Of a stretch of DNA of 64,000 nucleotides, positions 17,232 through 25,147 are shown piece by piece. The stretch comes from Sabulibacter ruber. Lineage in GTDB: Bacteria > Bacteroidota > Bacteroidia > Cytophagales > Hymenobacteraceae. Within the stretch, counting starts at the first letter, position 1. The number at the start of each line of letters is the position of its first letter. The stretch is from positions 1,612,001-1,676,000 of the forward strand of contig NZ_JAFFID010000001.1 in NCBI RefSeq assembly GCF_017355955.1. Direction: 5' to 3'. The position numbers and the translations under genes were made by a program. The notes beneath the pieces are model-generated. The model saw nothing but the letters and a program-made list of their open reading frames with translations, was not told the origin of the DNA and did no database searches.

Positions 17232-18713
17232 ATGAGCACCCAGCTAGAAAACTTAGAACCTAAAGCCCTGTGGCAGCATTTCGCGGCGTTGAATGCCGTG
17301 CCCCGTCCGTCCAAGAAAGAAGAGCGCGTGATTAAGTTCATCCAGGATTTCGGGAACAGCCAGGGCTTTGACACCATCACCGATGAGGTGGGCAACGTAA
17401 TCATCCGCAAGCCTGCCTCCCCGGGCATGGAAGACCGCCAGACCGTGGTGCTGCAGAGCCACCTGGACATGGTGCACCAGAAGAACGCCGATACCGACTT
17501 TGACTTCAACAGCCAGGGCATTGAGATGTACGTGGACGGCGACTGGGTACGGGCGAAAGGAACCACGCTGGGCGCCGACAATGGCATTGGCGTAGCCACC
17601 ATGATGGCCCTGCTCACCTCCCGCGACATTGCGCATCCGCCGCTGGAGTGCCTTTTCACCATTGACGAGGAAACCGGTATGACCGGGGCCATGGGCTTGA
17701 AAGGTGGTTTGCTGAAAGGCTCCATCCTGCTGAACCTGGACACCGAGGATGACCGCGAACTCACCATTGGTTGCGCCGGCGGCGTAGACGTTACCGCCAC
17801 CGGTTCTTACAACCAGGAGAAAATCCCTTTTGATTTTGAAGGCTACCGCATCAGCCTCACTGGCCTAACTGGCGGCCACTCGGGTATGGACATTCATTTG
17901 GGTAGGGCCAATGCCAACAAGCTCATGAACCGTATTCTGTACCAGGCCACGCACAAACTCAACGCCAGAGTGTACAGCATTGACGGTGGCAGTCTGCGCA
18001 ATGCCATTCCGCGGGAGTCATTCGCTGAGATTGCCATCCCGGAAATCAACATGCCGGTTTTTGAGCAGTTCATGGAAAAACAGGCCGAAATCCTGAAAGC
18101 CGAATACGCCCTCACCGATCCGCACCTGCAACTGCAAGCCGAGGTGATTGACCTGCCCTCCGCGGCTATTTCCTATGATTTCCAGAACCAGGTGCTGCGC
18201 GCGCTCTATGCCTGCCCTAACGGCATTTACCGCATGAGCCCCGCCATTGAAGGCTTGGTGCAGACCTCCAATAACCTGGCGCGCGTTCTGGTAAAAGACG
18301 GTACGTATACCGTTCAATGCCTTACCCGCTCTTCGGTAGATACCGAGAAGTTTGACCTGGCACAGGCCATCCAAAGCACCTTTGAGCTGGCCGGTGCCAG
18401 CGTGACCCAAAAAGGCTCCTACCCCGGCTGGACTCCCAACCCCGATGCCACCATCGTGAAAACCATGAGCACCCTGTACCGCGAGCTTTTCCAGGAAACC
18501 CCGCACGTGAACGCCTGCCACGCCGGTCTGGAATGCGGTATTCTGGGCACTAACTACCCCAATATGGAGATGATTTCCTTCGGACCTAACATCACCGGCG
18601 CCCACTCCCCCGACGAGAAAGTACAGATCAGCTCCGTTCAGAAATTCTGGAATTTCCTGTTGGAGACCCTAAAACAGATCCCAGCAGCAGAACCAGTGGC
18701 TTCAAAAGCGTAG
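17232..18713 (+). CDS. pepD: aminoacyl-histidine dipeptidase (M20 family) PepD
   Basis: About 493 residues of the M20C dipeptidase family, which cleaves Xaa-His and other dipeptides in the cytosol using two metal ions. Visible metal-binding motifs are LQSHLDMVHQK (His and bridging-Asp region), GTTLGADNGIGVA (Asp) and FTIDEETGMTGA (catalytic Glu pair), and LNLDTEDDRELTIGCAGG is a PepD signature. The lid domain is in the middle (about residues 210-400). The ATG at 17232 is preferred over the in-frame start at 17196 because family proteins begin shortly before LEPKALWQHF. A near-consensus -7 box (TACCTTTA) is at 17146-17153. Confidence 0.94.
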   Translation: MSTQLENLEPKALWQHFAALNAVPRPSKKEERVIKFIQDFGNSQGFDTITDEVGNVIIRKPASPGMEDRQTVVLQSHLDMVHQKNADTDFDFNSQGIEMYVDGDWVRAKGTTLGADNGIGVATMMALLTSRDIAHPPLECLFTIDEETGMTGAMGLKGGLLKGSILLNLDTEDDRELTIGCAGGVDVTATGSYNQEKIPFDFEGYRISLTGLTGGHSGMDIHLGRANANKLMNRILYQATHKLNARVYSIDGGSLRNAIPRESFAEIAIPEINMPVFEQFMEKQAEILKAEYALTDPHLQLQAEVIDLPSAAISYDFQNQVLRALYACPNGIYRMSPAIEGLVQTSNNLARVLVKDGTYTVQCLTRSSVDTEKFDLAQAIQSTFELAGASVTQKGSYPGWTPNPDATIVKTMSTLYRELFQETPHVNACHAGLECGILGTNYPNMEMISFGPNITGAHSPDEKVQISSVQKFWNFLLETLKQIPAAEPVASKA

Positions 18714-18795
18714 CTTTCATGCTGTCAAATTCGGTTCATCTGCTGAAAAACGGGTGAACCGAATTTAGCTGCGTTTTACCTTTAGATGTGCTTTT

Positions 18796-18860
18796 GAGGC
18801 TAGCGCCTCAGGGCAGTTACAAACTGCCACCATTATAGGTCCAAGTCACGGACTTGAACC
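18796..18860 (+). repeat. three-hairpin element, copy 1
   Basis: Three successive perfect small hairpins: GAGGC-tagc-GCCTC, GGCAGTT-aca-AACTGCC, and GGTCCAAGT with ACTTGAACC. The same three occur in the same order on the other strand at 48117-48182, with paired base changes in the second hairpin. Confidence 0.7.
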
Positions 18861-18882
18861 ATGGAAAGGCAATGCGAGAGTT

Positions 18883-18903
18883 AGACAAGGCAGTGCCTTG
18901 TCT
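18883..18903. repeat. AAGGCA-G-TGCCTT palindrome (copy 2)
   Basis: Perfect 10-bp arms AGACAAGGCA and TGCCTTGTCT around one base, followed by CTAC. A near copy lies at 15922-15942. Confidence 0.6.
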
Positions 18904-19162
18904 CTACGGTTCCATCACCATTGTCACCAATTCCGCTACTTCCCCGATTCCAGTCTTTCGTGCGAGCGCCTTAGCAGGTTCCGGTGCCGCGGGCATTGCG
19001 ACCGAAAGGGAGCAAAGGAAGCTGGTACAGCGCGAGCGCGGAAGACGGGGCCCCGCGGCCGTGAGCGCATACCGCTACCTATAGAAAGAGTAGCCCATAA
19101 ATCCATAGAAAAGCCGCCGCTACGCCAGCAGCAAACAATTATTTAAAAACCCCGGCATTCTT

Positions 19163-20239
19163 ATGTCCTCAGACCACCAGCCCAAAGAGAATAATCTTCC
19201 TCAATTCACTCCCCAGGAAAAAGCGTCTTTGTCTGACCTGCAGCATCAGTTCAACGCCAGCATCCAGACCATTGACCACTTAAAAGGCCAGTTGGCAGAA
19301 AGGGCTAAGATCACCGAGGCCGCCAGAGCCCGGGTGCAAAAAGAGGTTCAGCCGCTGGTCAGGGAAATGGTTGCCAACAGAGTAGCCTTGGTCAGGTTAC
19401 TGGATGAAGTGTACCAGACAGAAGAATTTGCCCGGTTGGAGCGTGAAAACCTGGCCACTTTTATCAAAGACCAGGCTTCTTACCTCTTCCACCAGTACCA
19501 GGCCGAGGAAGTATCGGAAATCCTGCACCGGTATTCCACGCCCGTTTCCGTGCCGAAACAAAATCCTGACCAGGCAAAAGCAGAAACCCAGCAACTGCTC
19601 AGGAACGTGTTGGGCCTGGACGTGAACCTGGAAGACCTCACAGACCTGGAGGCGTTCCAGGCACGGTTAGACAAACAAATGCAGGAAGAACAGGAAAAAC
19701 GCGACGCTCAGAAAGCTAACCGGCAAAAGGCCAAGGCGCAGCAAGCCAAACAAACCAAAGCCAAAGTGGAGCTGGAAACGATCAGCAAGGCCAGTCGGCG
19801 ACTGTACACCACCCTGGCCAAGCTGTTGCACCCAGACCGGGAAAGAGACCCGCAGGCCCGGCTCTGGAAGGAAGAGGCGATGAAGAAGGTGACCATTGCC
19901 TACCACCAGGACGATTTCTTTGAATTGCTCAGGTTGCAGATGGAATTCATGCACGAGCAGGAGCAGATTCTAGCCCAGGTTCCCGAGGAGCAACTGGCGT
20001 ATTACGTGAAGCTTTTGCAAGAGCAGATCCAGGAACTGGAAGACGAGCACAGTAACTACTACATGGGCCCCGAGGCGCAGTTATACCGTGATTTTGGAGG
20101 AACGCCCAAACAGATGGAGACCAAGTTCAGAAGCGCCAAAAGAGACCTACGAGAGGAAATTCAGCAGCTGGAATTTGCCTTGTCCAGCTTCCGTGATCCG
20201 GCGGCGGTACGTGATTTTGTGAAAGGCTTCAAAAAATAA
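19163..20239 (+). CDS. coiled-coil protein with C-terminal J domain
   Basis: This 358-residue protein is largely helical. Residues 1-130 are charged helices, and 165-205 form a highly charged coiled coil rich in Gln, Lys and Ala. Residues about 208-260 form a J domain (SRRLYTTLAKLLHPDRERD with HPD at 223-225, then helix III). Residues 265-358 are again helical. J domains stimulate the Hsp70 ATPase, so it is probably a DnaK co-chaperone of unknown client. No zinc finger or Gly/Phe region is present, so it is not DnaJ itself. It is cytosolic and transcribed alone. Confidence 0.8.
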   Translation: MSSDHQPKENNLPQFTPQEKASLSDLQHQFNASIQTIDHLKGQLAERAKITEAARARVQKEVQPLVREMVANRVALVRLLDEVYQTEEFARLERENLATFIKDQASYLFHQYQAEEVSEILHRYSTPVSVPKQNPDQAKAETQQLLRNVLGLDVNLEDLTDLEAFQARLDKQMQEEQEKRDAQKANRQKAKAQQAKQTKAKVELETISKASRRLYTTLAKLLHPDRERDPQARLWKEEAMKKVTIAYHQDDFFELLRLQMEFMHEQEQILAQVPEEQLAYYVKLLQEQIQELEDEHSNYYMGPEAQLYRDFGGTPKQMETKFRSAKRDLREEIQQLEFALSSFRDPAAVRDFVKGFKK

Positions 20240-20404
20240 AAAATACTTTTCCCATCCTATAAAACCTAATCTGCTGCTTTACAACTGTTTCCCAAAAAGC
20301 AGGCTAAAAAAGGGACAGACTATCGCCTAAACCTCCCTTTCTGGCACCAACCCTGCTTAGCTCTCTGCGTATATACATACATACCTATCTATAACTTCCT
20401 TTAT

Positions 20405-20623
20405 ATGAATACTACCAATAACGAGTCATATAGTGACGAGGCAGAATATAGATCCAGAGGAAATTGGAACGAGATCAAGGGCCGAATGAAAATGGCCTAC
20501 GGAGACTTAACCGATGACGACCTGACCTATGATGAGGGGCAGGAAAACAAGTGGCTTGGCAAGCTTCAGCAGAAGCTTGGGAAAACCGAGCATGAACTGA
20601 GAAATTGGTTAAGAAGTCTCTAA
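20405..20623 (+). CDS. CsbD family stress protein
   Basis: A 72-residue hydrophilic protein with the CsbD signature GNWNEIKGRMKMAYGDLTDDDL in the middle and a second WLGKLQQKLGKT repeat-like helix. CsbD proteins are induced by general stress in many bacteria; the molecular role is unknown. The extra acidic N-terminus (NNESYSDEAEY) is common in Bacteroidota members. It is a single gene followed by an imperfect hairpin (about 20643-20682). Confidence 0.85.
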   Translation: MNTTNNESYSDEAEYRSRGNWNEIKGRMKMAYGDLTDDDLTYDEGQENKWLGKLQQKLGKTEHELRNWLRSL

Positions 20624-20840
20624 CATCTACGGTTCCAGTAAAGATCCCCTGCTTGGCCTGTTCGGTAGAGCGGGGATTTCTGTGTCTCCCCAAAAGCAAT
20701 TCACCTGGCAAGGTCAGATTCCTGGCTCAGGTTCTTTCCTAATTGCATGCGTTTGGGTTGCCCGGCTTGCAAAACAACCACTGGTAACTTTAGATAGAAT
20801 TCAAAGAAGAGGATTGGCTTTTGTCTGATGATGAACCTCT

Positions 20841-21251
20841 ATGATTCTATACCAAAACGGATTGATTGAACTGGAGTACAATCCTTCTACCGACGTATTA
20901 CAGGTAGCACTGCCCAACGCGCATCACATTGGCATCAATGAGCTACAGCGCTGCCTGGATACCATCGCTGATTACATTCAGAGCTATGACGTAAAGAAGC
21001 TGCTTTTAGACAGCAGCAACAGTGTCATCTATGCCCTAGATGAAGACTCTTACCGCCGGATAGTATCAAAGTTCTTTTCTGATCTGAAGAAAACTCGCCT
21101 TCAGCGGTTTGCCCGCATTGGCACCTCCAACCATTCCCACGAAACCAGATCTGCCAACATTACCTCAACCATGAGCCTGGAACTGCTTTCCTCCTTCGCC
21201 CTGGAGACATTTCCCAACCAAAACATTGCCATGCGGTGGCTCCTGCAATAG
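20841..21251 (+). CDS. SpoIIAA/STAS-like small protein, paralogue A
   Basis: A 136-residue cytosolic protein. The layout is an N-terminal strand pair (ILYQNGLIELEYNPSTDVLQVA), a helix, a strand (YDVKKLLLDSSNS), a second helix, a strand and a final helix ending FPNQNIAMRWLLQ. This order and the closing FP...A..WL motif are those of the SpoIIAA/STAS-like fold. It is clearly related to the 23741-24151 product (the D-V/I-KKLL-DS core and the ending) and more distantly to the 24461-24895 product. The function is not recognised. Confidence 0.75.
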   Translation: MILYQNGLIELEYNPSTDVLQVALPNAHHIGINELQRCLDTIADYIQSYDVKKLLLDSSNSVIYALDEDSYRRIVSKFFSDLKKTRLQRFARIGTSNHSHETRSANITSTMSLELLSSFALETFPNQNIAMRWLLQ

Positions 21252-21446
21252 CGATCATTTCATACTCTTACAGTAGCTTTTGCGGGTTTACCTATAAAGG
21301 TTTGTGCTTCTGTTTTGTTGAAAGCGCATTTCCCAGACGGTCACTTCTTAACCAACGGTACCTTGCATAGCAAAAAAGAGACCCGCTTGTCAGGGCGGGT
21401 CCAGGCAAAAAAATTGTTTGTAGTTTATTGGTAAAGGGCAGTTGTT

Positions 21447-21767
21447 TTAATTTTTCAGCAGCGCTTCCTGTTGGGTAGAGGAGTTCATTTTCACCAACGA
21501 CTTATATGCTTCTTGCTGGTCTTTAGAGAGAACCTCCAAAAGAGCTACTGTGAACTTGTCATTGATTGCTTTCGCATCTGAATTGGTTTTCCCCAACTCT
21601 GCTAGTCTGGCTTTCTCCAGGTTTCTAATCTGCAGGTACTGAGCTTCGTTCAATTTCAACGCATTGGCAAGTTGCCGGGCATTGTTGGTGGCGTTTGGCG
21701 TGTTGTCGGCGAGCGATACGCCGGCGAACGAGAAGAATAGGGCCAGGGCTAGTACAGATTTTTTCAT
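21447..21767 (-). CDS. small exported Spy/LTXXQ-like protein
   Basis: A 106-residue protein with a clear signal peptide (MKKSVLALALFFSFAGVSLA, cleavage about residue 20) and a helical mature part. LKLNEAQYLQIRNLEKARLAEL followed by LEVLSKDQQEAYKSL resembles the helical hairpin repeats of Spy/CpxP-like periplasmic chaperones with LTxxQ-type motifs. The function is otherwise unknown. On the minus strand a TTACAaaaaTGTAA palindrome and a near-consensus -7 box (CATTTTTG) lie about 50 bases upstream. Confidence 0.75.
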   Translation of the reverse strand: MKKSVLALALFFSFAGVSLADNTPNATNNARQLANALKLNEAQYLQIRNLEKARLAELGKTNSDAKAINDKFTVALLEVLSKDQQEAYKSLVKMNSSTQQEALLKN

Positions 21768-21979
21768 GAATCAGAGTTTTGGTTTAGTTTGTTCTTGTTG
21801 TCGTTACAAAAATGTAATTTAATATAGAAAAAATTTACCTAATTAGGCAAGTAAATCTTTTTACAAGTTCAAACCCCGGTTTTGCACGATGATTTTCTGC
21901 AGGCAGAAAGTTCTTCGGATGAATGGGCGTATCCCCTCGATGAATATTTTTCGGCGGACAAGCGTGCATAACATCCAGT

Positions 21980-22004
21980 TATTTTAGCAACTTTTGCTAA
22001 AATA
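21980..22004. promoter_or_regulatory. palindromic operator candidate of the efflux gene
   Basis: Perfect 11-bp arms (TATTTTAGCAA and its complement) flank CTT, ending 8 bases before the ATG at 22013. A near-consensus -7 box (AACTTTTG, 21989-21996) lies inside it, so a bound repressor would block transcription. The cognate regulator is not next to it. Confidence 0.55.
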
Positions 22005-22012
22005 TTTATCCT

Positions 22013-23302
22013 ATGAAAGCACAACGCCAAGCAGCTCTGGGTTTTATTTTCGTGACATTGTTGATAGATGTCATTGGGTTTGGGATAATCATTCCGGTAC
22101 TGCCAAAACTCATCAGTGAACTGATCAACGGGAGCTTGAGCGATGCCTCTCTGTACGGCGGCTGGCTTATGTTTGCCTTTTCTATTACGCAATTCTTGTT
22201 TTCACCGGTACTAGGCAACCTGTCTGACCGGTATGGCAGACGACCAGTGCTGCTGTTTTCGCTTTTCGGGTTTGGGATAGACTACATTCTGCTAGCTTTG
22301 GCGCCTAACATTGCCTGGTTGTTTGTGGGAAGAATTATTGCGGGGATTACCGGAGCCAGCATGACCACGGCCACCGCCTACATAGCCGATATCAGCACGC
22401 CCGAGAAGCGGGCGCAGAACTTTGGCATGGTGGGCGCTGCCTTTGGGTTGGGCTTTATCATAGGCCCGGTGATTGGCGGGGTGCTAGGGCAATTTGGCGC
22501 CCGTGTTCCTTTCTATGCAGCGGCAGCCATTACGCTGCTTAATTGGCTGTACGGGTTCTTTATTTTACCAGAATCACTGGCCCCGGAAAACCGCCGTCCA
22601 TTCAACCTGAAACGGGCCAACCCGGTGGGCTCGCTGTTGCAGCTGAAGCGGTACCCTATTATTGCCGGGCTGGTGGGTTCACTTATCTTTATTTACGTAG
22701 CGGCCCACTCTACCCAAAGCACCTGGTCTTATTACACCATGGAGAAGTTCAAGTGGAACGAGGCCTGGGTAGGTTATTCTTTGGGCTTTGTGGTGGCCGT
22801 GGTGCAGGGTGGCCTTATCAGATTCATTAACCCATGGCTGGGGCATAAGCGATCAGTTTACTACGGACTGGCCTTATATGCCTTGGGCTTTTTGCTGTTC
22901 GCGTTTGCCACCGAGGGCTGGATGATGTTTGCCTTCCTGGTTCCTTACTGCCTGGGAGGAATAGCGGGGCCAGCCATCCAGGGCATCATCTCTAACCAGG
23001 TATCCGCCAATGAGCAGGGCGAACTGCAGGGAGGGCTTACCAGCCTGGTGAGTGCTACCTCTATTGTAGGGCCTCCGCTCATGACCTATACCTTTGCGTA
23101 TTTCACCAGTAAAGACGCGCCGCAATATTTCCCGGGTGCTCCTTTCCTGTTAGGGGCAGTTCTTACGGTAATCAGCGTTGTTCTGGCCATCAGATCGCTC
23201 TCCCGGCATGATTTGCGCGAAGTATCGGCTCCGGTTCCTGCCCAACAGATGCCTCTTTCCCCGGATGAAGCGCCGGCCATTGCGCCCGGCCTTACAGAAT
23301 AG
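22013..23302 (+). CDS. TCR/Tet family MFS transporter
   Basis: A 429-residue major facilitator with 12 predicted membrane helices. Motif A is intact ([16 protein letters not shown]) and the N-terminal helix [13 protein letters not shown] is typical of TetA-like drug:H+ antiporters, as is the GFGxDY segment. Motif C ([13 protein letters not shown]) supports an export direction. Tetracycline itself cannot be assumed as substrate, since chromosomal Bacteroidota members with this architecture are common. Its 3' end overlaps the convergent arsC by 11 bases. Confidence 0.9.
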   Translation: MKAQRQAALGFIFVTLLIDVIGFGIIIPVLPKLISELINGSLSDASLYGGWLMFAFSITQFLFSPVLGNLSDRYGRRPVLLFSLFGFGIDYILLALAPNIAWLFVGRIIAGITGASMTTATAYIADISTPEKRAQNFGMVGAAFGLGFIIGPVIGGVLGQFGARVPFYAAAAITLLNWLYGFFILPESLAPENRRPFNLKRANPVGSLLQLKRYPIIAGLVGSLIFIYVAAHSTQSTWSYYTMEKFKWNEAWVGYSLGFVVAVVQGGLIRFINPWLGHKRSVYYGLALYALGFLLFAFATEGWMMFAFLVPYCLGGIAGPAIQGIISNQVSANEQGELQGGLTSLVSATSIVGPPLMTYTFAYFTSKDAPQYFPGAPFLLGAVLTVISVVLAIRSLSRHDLREVSAPVPAQQMPLSPDEAPAIAPGLTE

Positions 23303-23633
23303 TAAGAACGTTTTCTGGCGGACGGCCAATCACGGCTTTGTCTCCGTTGATGACAATGGGCCGCTCAATCAGGATGGGGTTCTGCGTGAGCACCTGCAGC
23401 CATTCGTCGTGGGTGAGGTGCTGGCCTGCGTATACTTCTTTATAAAGCTTCTCCCCTTTTCTGATAATATCTTCGGGGGCGAGTTTCAACTTCGCCAGCA
23501 CCTCTCTTAGTTCTTCCCTGGAAGGAGTCTGGGTTAGGTACGGCACCACCTGAACGTCCTGCCCTTGTTTTTGCAACAGTTCCAGCGTTTGACGGCTTTT
23601 GCTGCAACGGTTGTTGTGGTAAATGGTCACCAT
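23292..23633 (-). CDS. arsC: arsenate reductase (glutaredoxin-type) ArsC family
   Basis: A 113-residue thioredoxin-fold protein with the active-site loop [12 protein letters not shown] (Cys10) and the C-terminal [10 protein letters not shown] segment whose Arg is conserved in ArsC. ArsC reduces arsenate to arsenite with glutathione/glutaredoxin, although Bacteroidota members of the ArsC/Spx/YffB family may have other roles. It is convergent with the MFS gene and overlaps its last 11 bases. The arsenosugar-type operon is 11 kb away, so an arsenic link is possible but not shown by the layout. Confidence 0.88.
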   Translation of the reverse strand: MVTIYHNNRCSKSRQTLELLQKQGQDVQVVPYLTQTPSREELREVLAKLKLAPEDIIRKGEKLYKEVYAGQHLTHDEWLQVLTQNPILIERPIVINGDKAVIGRPPENVLTIL

Positions 23634-23740
23634 GGGTTGGGTTAATTTTAAAGCACAAATGACGGCACCAGGAGTAAAAATTCCTAAATTCCTTTATCTT
23701 AGAGTAGCTAATCTGCTGCACCTCTAACCCCACTACTATT

Positions 23741-24151
23741 ATGCTTCTGTACAAGGATGGCCTTCTGGAATTAAACTATGAGGTAACCACGGATATCTTG
23801 TCTGTACGCTGGCCAGACCTGAAGTTCTTTTCCATTGCAGAGATTCAGTACTCGCTGAACAAGCTGGTGGATGCCCTTAAACACTACGATATCAAAAAGC
23901 TGCTGATTGATTCTACCTCCAGCACCGTGGAGATAAGCGAGGAAGAGCAGAAGACCATTGCCTATAAGTTTGCGCTGATGCTGCAGGGCACCCGGGTACA
24001 AAAAGTGGCGCGCATCATCAACCCAGACATCAAACGGGAGCAGAGATCCCAGAAAATTTCGGGCGAACTTACCAAAGAGATGACGTTCACCATTCAGTTT
24101 GAGAACTTTCCAGACCAGGCCAGCGCTCTTTCCTGGTTATCAGCTAAATAA
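23741..24151 (+). CDS. SpoIIAA/STAS-like small protein, paralogue B
   Basis: A 136-residue relative of the 20841-21251 product and the same length. Shared features are the start (LLYKDGLLELNYEVTTDILSV), the central strand HYDIKKLLIDSTSS, the strand-helix pair VQKVARI, and the ending FPDQASALSWL. Predicted fold is SpoIIAA/STAS-like. It is cytosolic with no catalytic motif. It is a single gene, divergent from arsC. Members of this family may act as phosphorylation-controlled or anti-sigma-type partners, but that is inference from fold only. Confidence 0.75.
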   Translation: MLLYKDGLLELNYEVTTDILSVRWPDLKFFSIAEIQYSLNKLVDALKHYDIKKLLIDSTSSTVEISEEEQKTIAYKFALMLQGTRVQKVARIINPDIKREQRSQKISGELTKEMTFTIQFENFPDQASALSWLSAK

Positions 24152-24460
24152 AGTCATAAAACCAGACAATTAATTGCACTCGCCTAAATTTTTTATCTTT
24201 TTTCTATTCTCCTGTTTCCCCGCCTTATCACCTCTATCTGCCTCTATTTTGCTTTAGTGTAGATACATCTAACTATTTTCCTCTTTTTGTTAGAAAAGCG
24301 CCTCTAAATCTCATCTTTTTTAAATAATTTAAGTATACCAATAAAGCTAATCCTATAATAAAAAACAGGATTATTTATAGCTACATTCTTTTACGTTTTA
24401 CCGCTTATTTCTTAAAAAGACAGATAGAACATTGTATGTAATAGCTAAATTCTTAAACCC
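24152..24460. other. AT-rich intergenic region
   Basis: About 309 bases, strongly AT-rich compared with the neighbours. No gene, no clear promoter box and no strong palindrome are seen. Confidence 0.3.
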
Positions 24461-24895
24461 ATGAAACGCCAGGCGACTCTTCTGCAACAGACCTCCTTAT
24501 ATGAAATCACCCTGTTCTCCTATGACCATATTCTACAGTTAACCTGGAACCAGCCTCCCTCCACGCTGGAATACCAGAACGGGAGCTTAGCGTTTCTGGA
24601 GTTAGTGCGGGAACTCCACATTAAGAGACTCATCTCAGACTGCAGCAAACGCGGCAACCCTACGCCACAGGATCTGCTCTGGCTGTCGCACCAGGTAGTT
24701 CCTTTTCTGTGCGAACATGAGATTCAGCAATTGGCGCTGGTGGTGCCAGAAGATCCTCACCACGCCCGTAACCTGGAGAGTTGCCTGATGACTTCGCAGG
24801 TCTGCTATGACCTTCAGTTCTTCCATGCTCCCACAGATGCCCTGGATTGGATACGGCACTCTCCCTCTCCTTTCAGAGGCAAAGCTGTTGCGTAA
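24461..24895 (+). CDS. SpoIIAA/STAS-like small protein, divergent paralogue C
   Basis: A 144-residue cytosolic protein with the same secondary-structure order as the two paralogues upstream: a strand pair (YEITLFSYDHILQLTW), a helix, a strand (LHIKRLISDCSKRG), a helix, a strand (IQQLALVVPED) and an ending with F.AP.DALDWI. Sequence identity to the other two is low and confined to these positions. The function is unknown. It is transcribed alone and followed by a two-tier hairpin. Confidence 0.7.
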   Translation: MKRQATLLQQTSLYEITLFSYDHILQLTWNQPPSTLEYQNGSLAFLELVRELHIKRLISDCSKRGNPTPQDLLWLSHQVVPFLCEHEIQQLALVVPEDPHHARNLESCLMTSQVCYDLQFFHAPTDALDWIRHSPSPFRGKAVA

Positions 24896-24983
24896 TTCCC
24901 GGCGGCCTTGCAAAGGGCAACTTCAGATCCAGGAGCTTATCTTTTCAGCCTTCCATCGGTTCAACAATATGCATAAAATCAAA

Positions 24984-25031
24984 AAATGCGTTTTCCGGCA
25001 GTTTTCATCAAAACTGCCGGGTATCGCATTT
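24984..25031. terminator. two-tier hairpin
   Basis: Inner arms CCGGCAGTTTT / AAAACTGCCGG (24995-25005, 25010-25020) enclose CATC. An outer stem AAATGCG / CGCATTT (24984-24990, 25025-25031) is set off by a 4x4 internal loop. It lies between two convergent genes. Confidence 0.65.
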
Positions 25032-25147
25032 GTGTAACAGAAGCTGTGACTAGGATACCCTGTTTTAAGCTTAAATTCCTGAATTCAGCTCTAAAACAAA
25101 CCTTCCACGCTGGGAAGCCAACTGCTTGGTTTGGGGCTTCTGCAATT

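Larger units (their letters stand above)
18714..19162. other. repeat-containing intergenic region
   Basis: No supported gene in about 450 bases. It holds a three-hairpin element (18796-18860), a perfect palindrome (18883-18903) and a GC-rich stretch near 18960-19075 with GCCGCGGGC / GCCCCGCGGCC complementarity. The frames through it are not protein-like. Confidence 0.5.

Noticed and set aside
18854..19146. Two overlapping frames in the intergenic region before the J-domain gene
   Set aside because: They run through palindromic repeats and a GC-rich repeat-like stretch.
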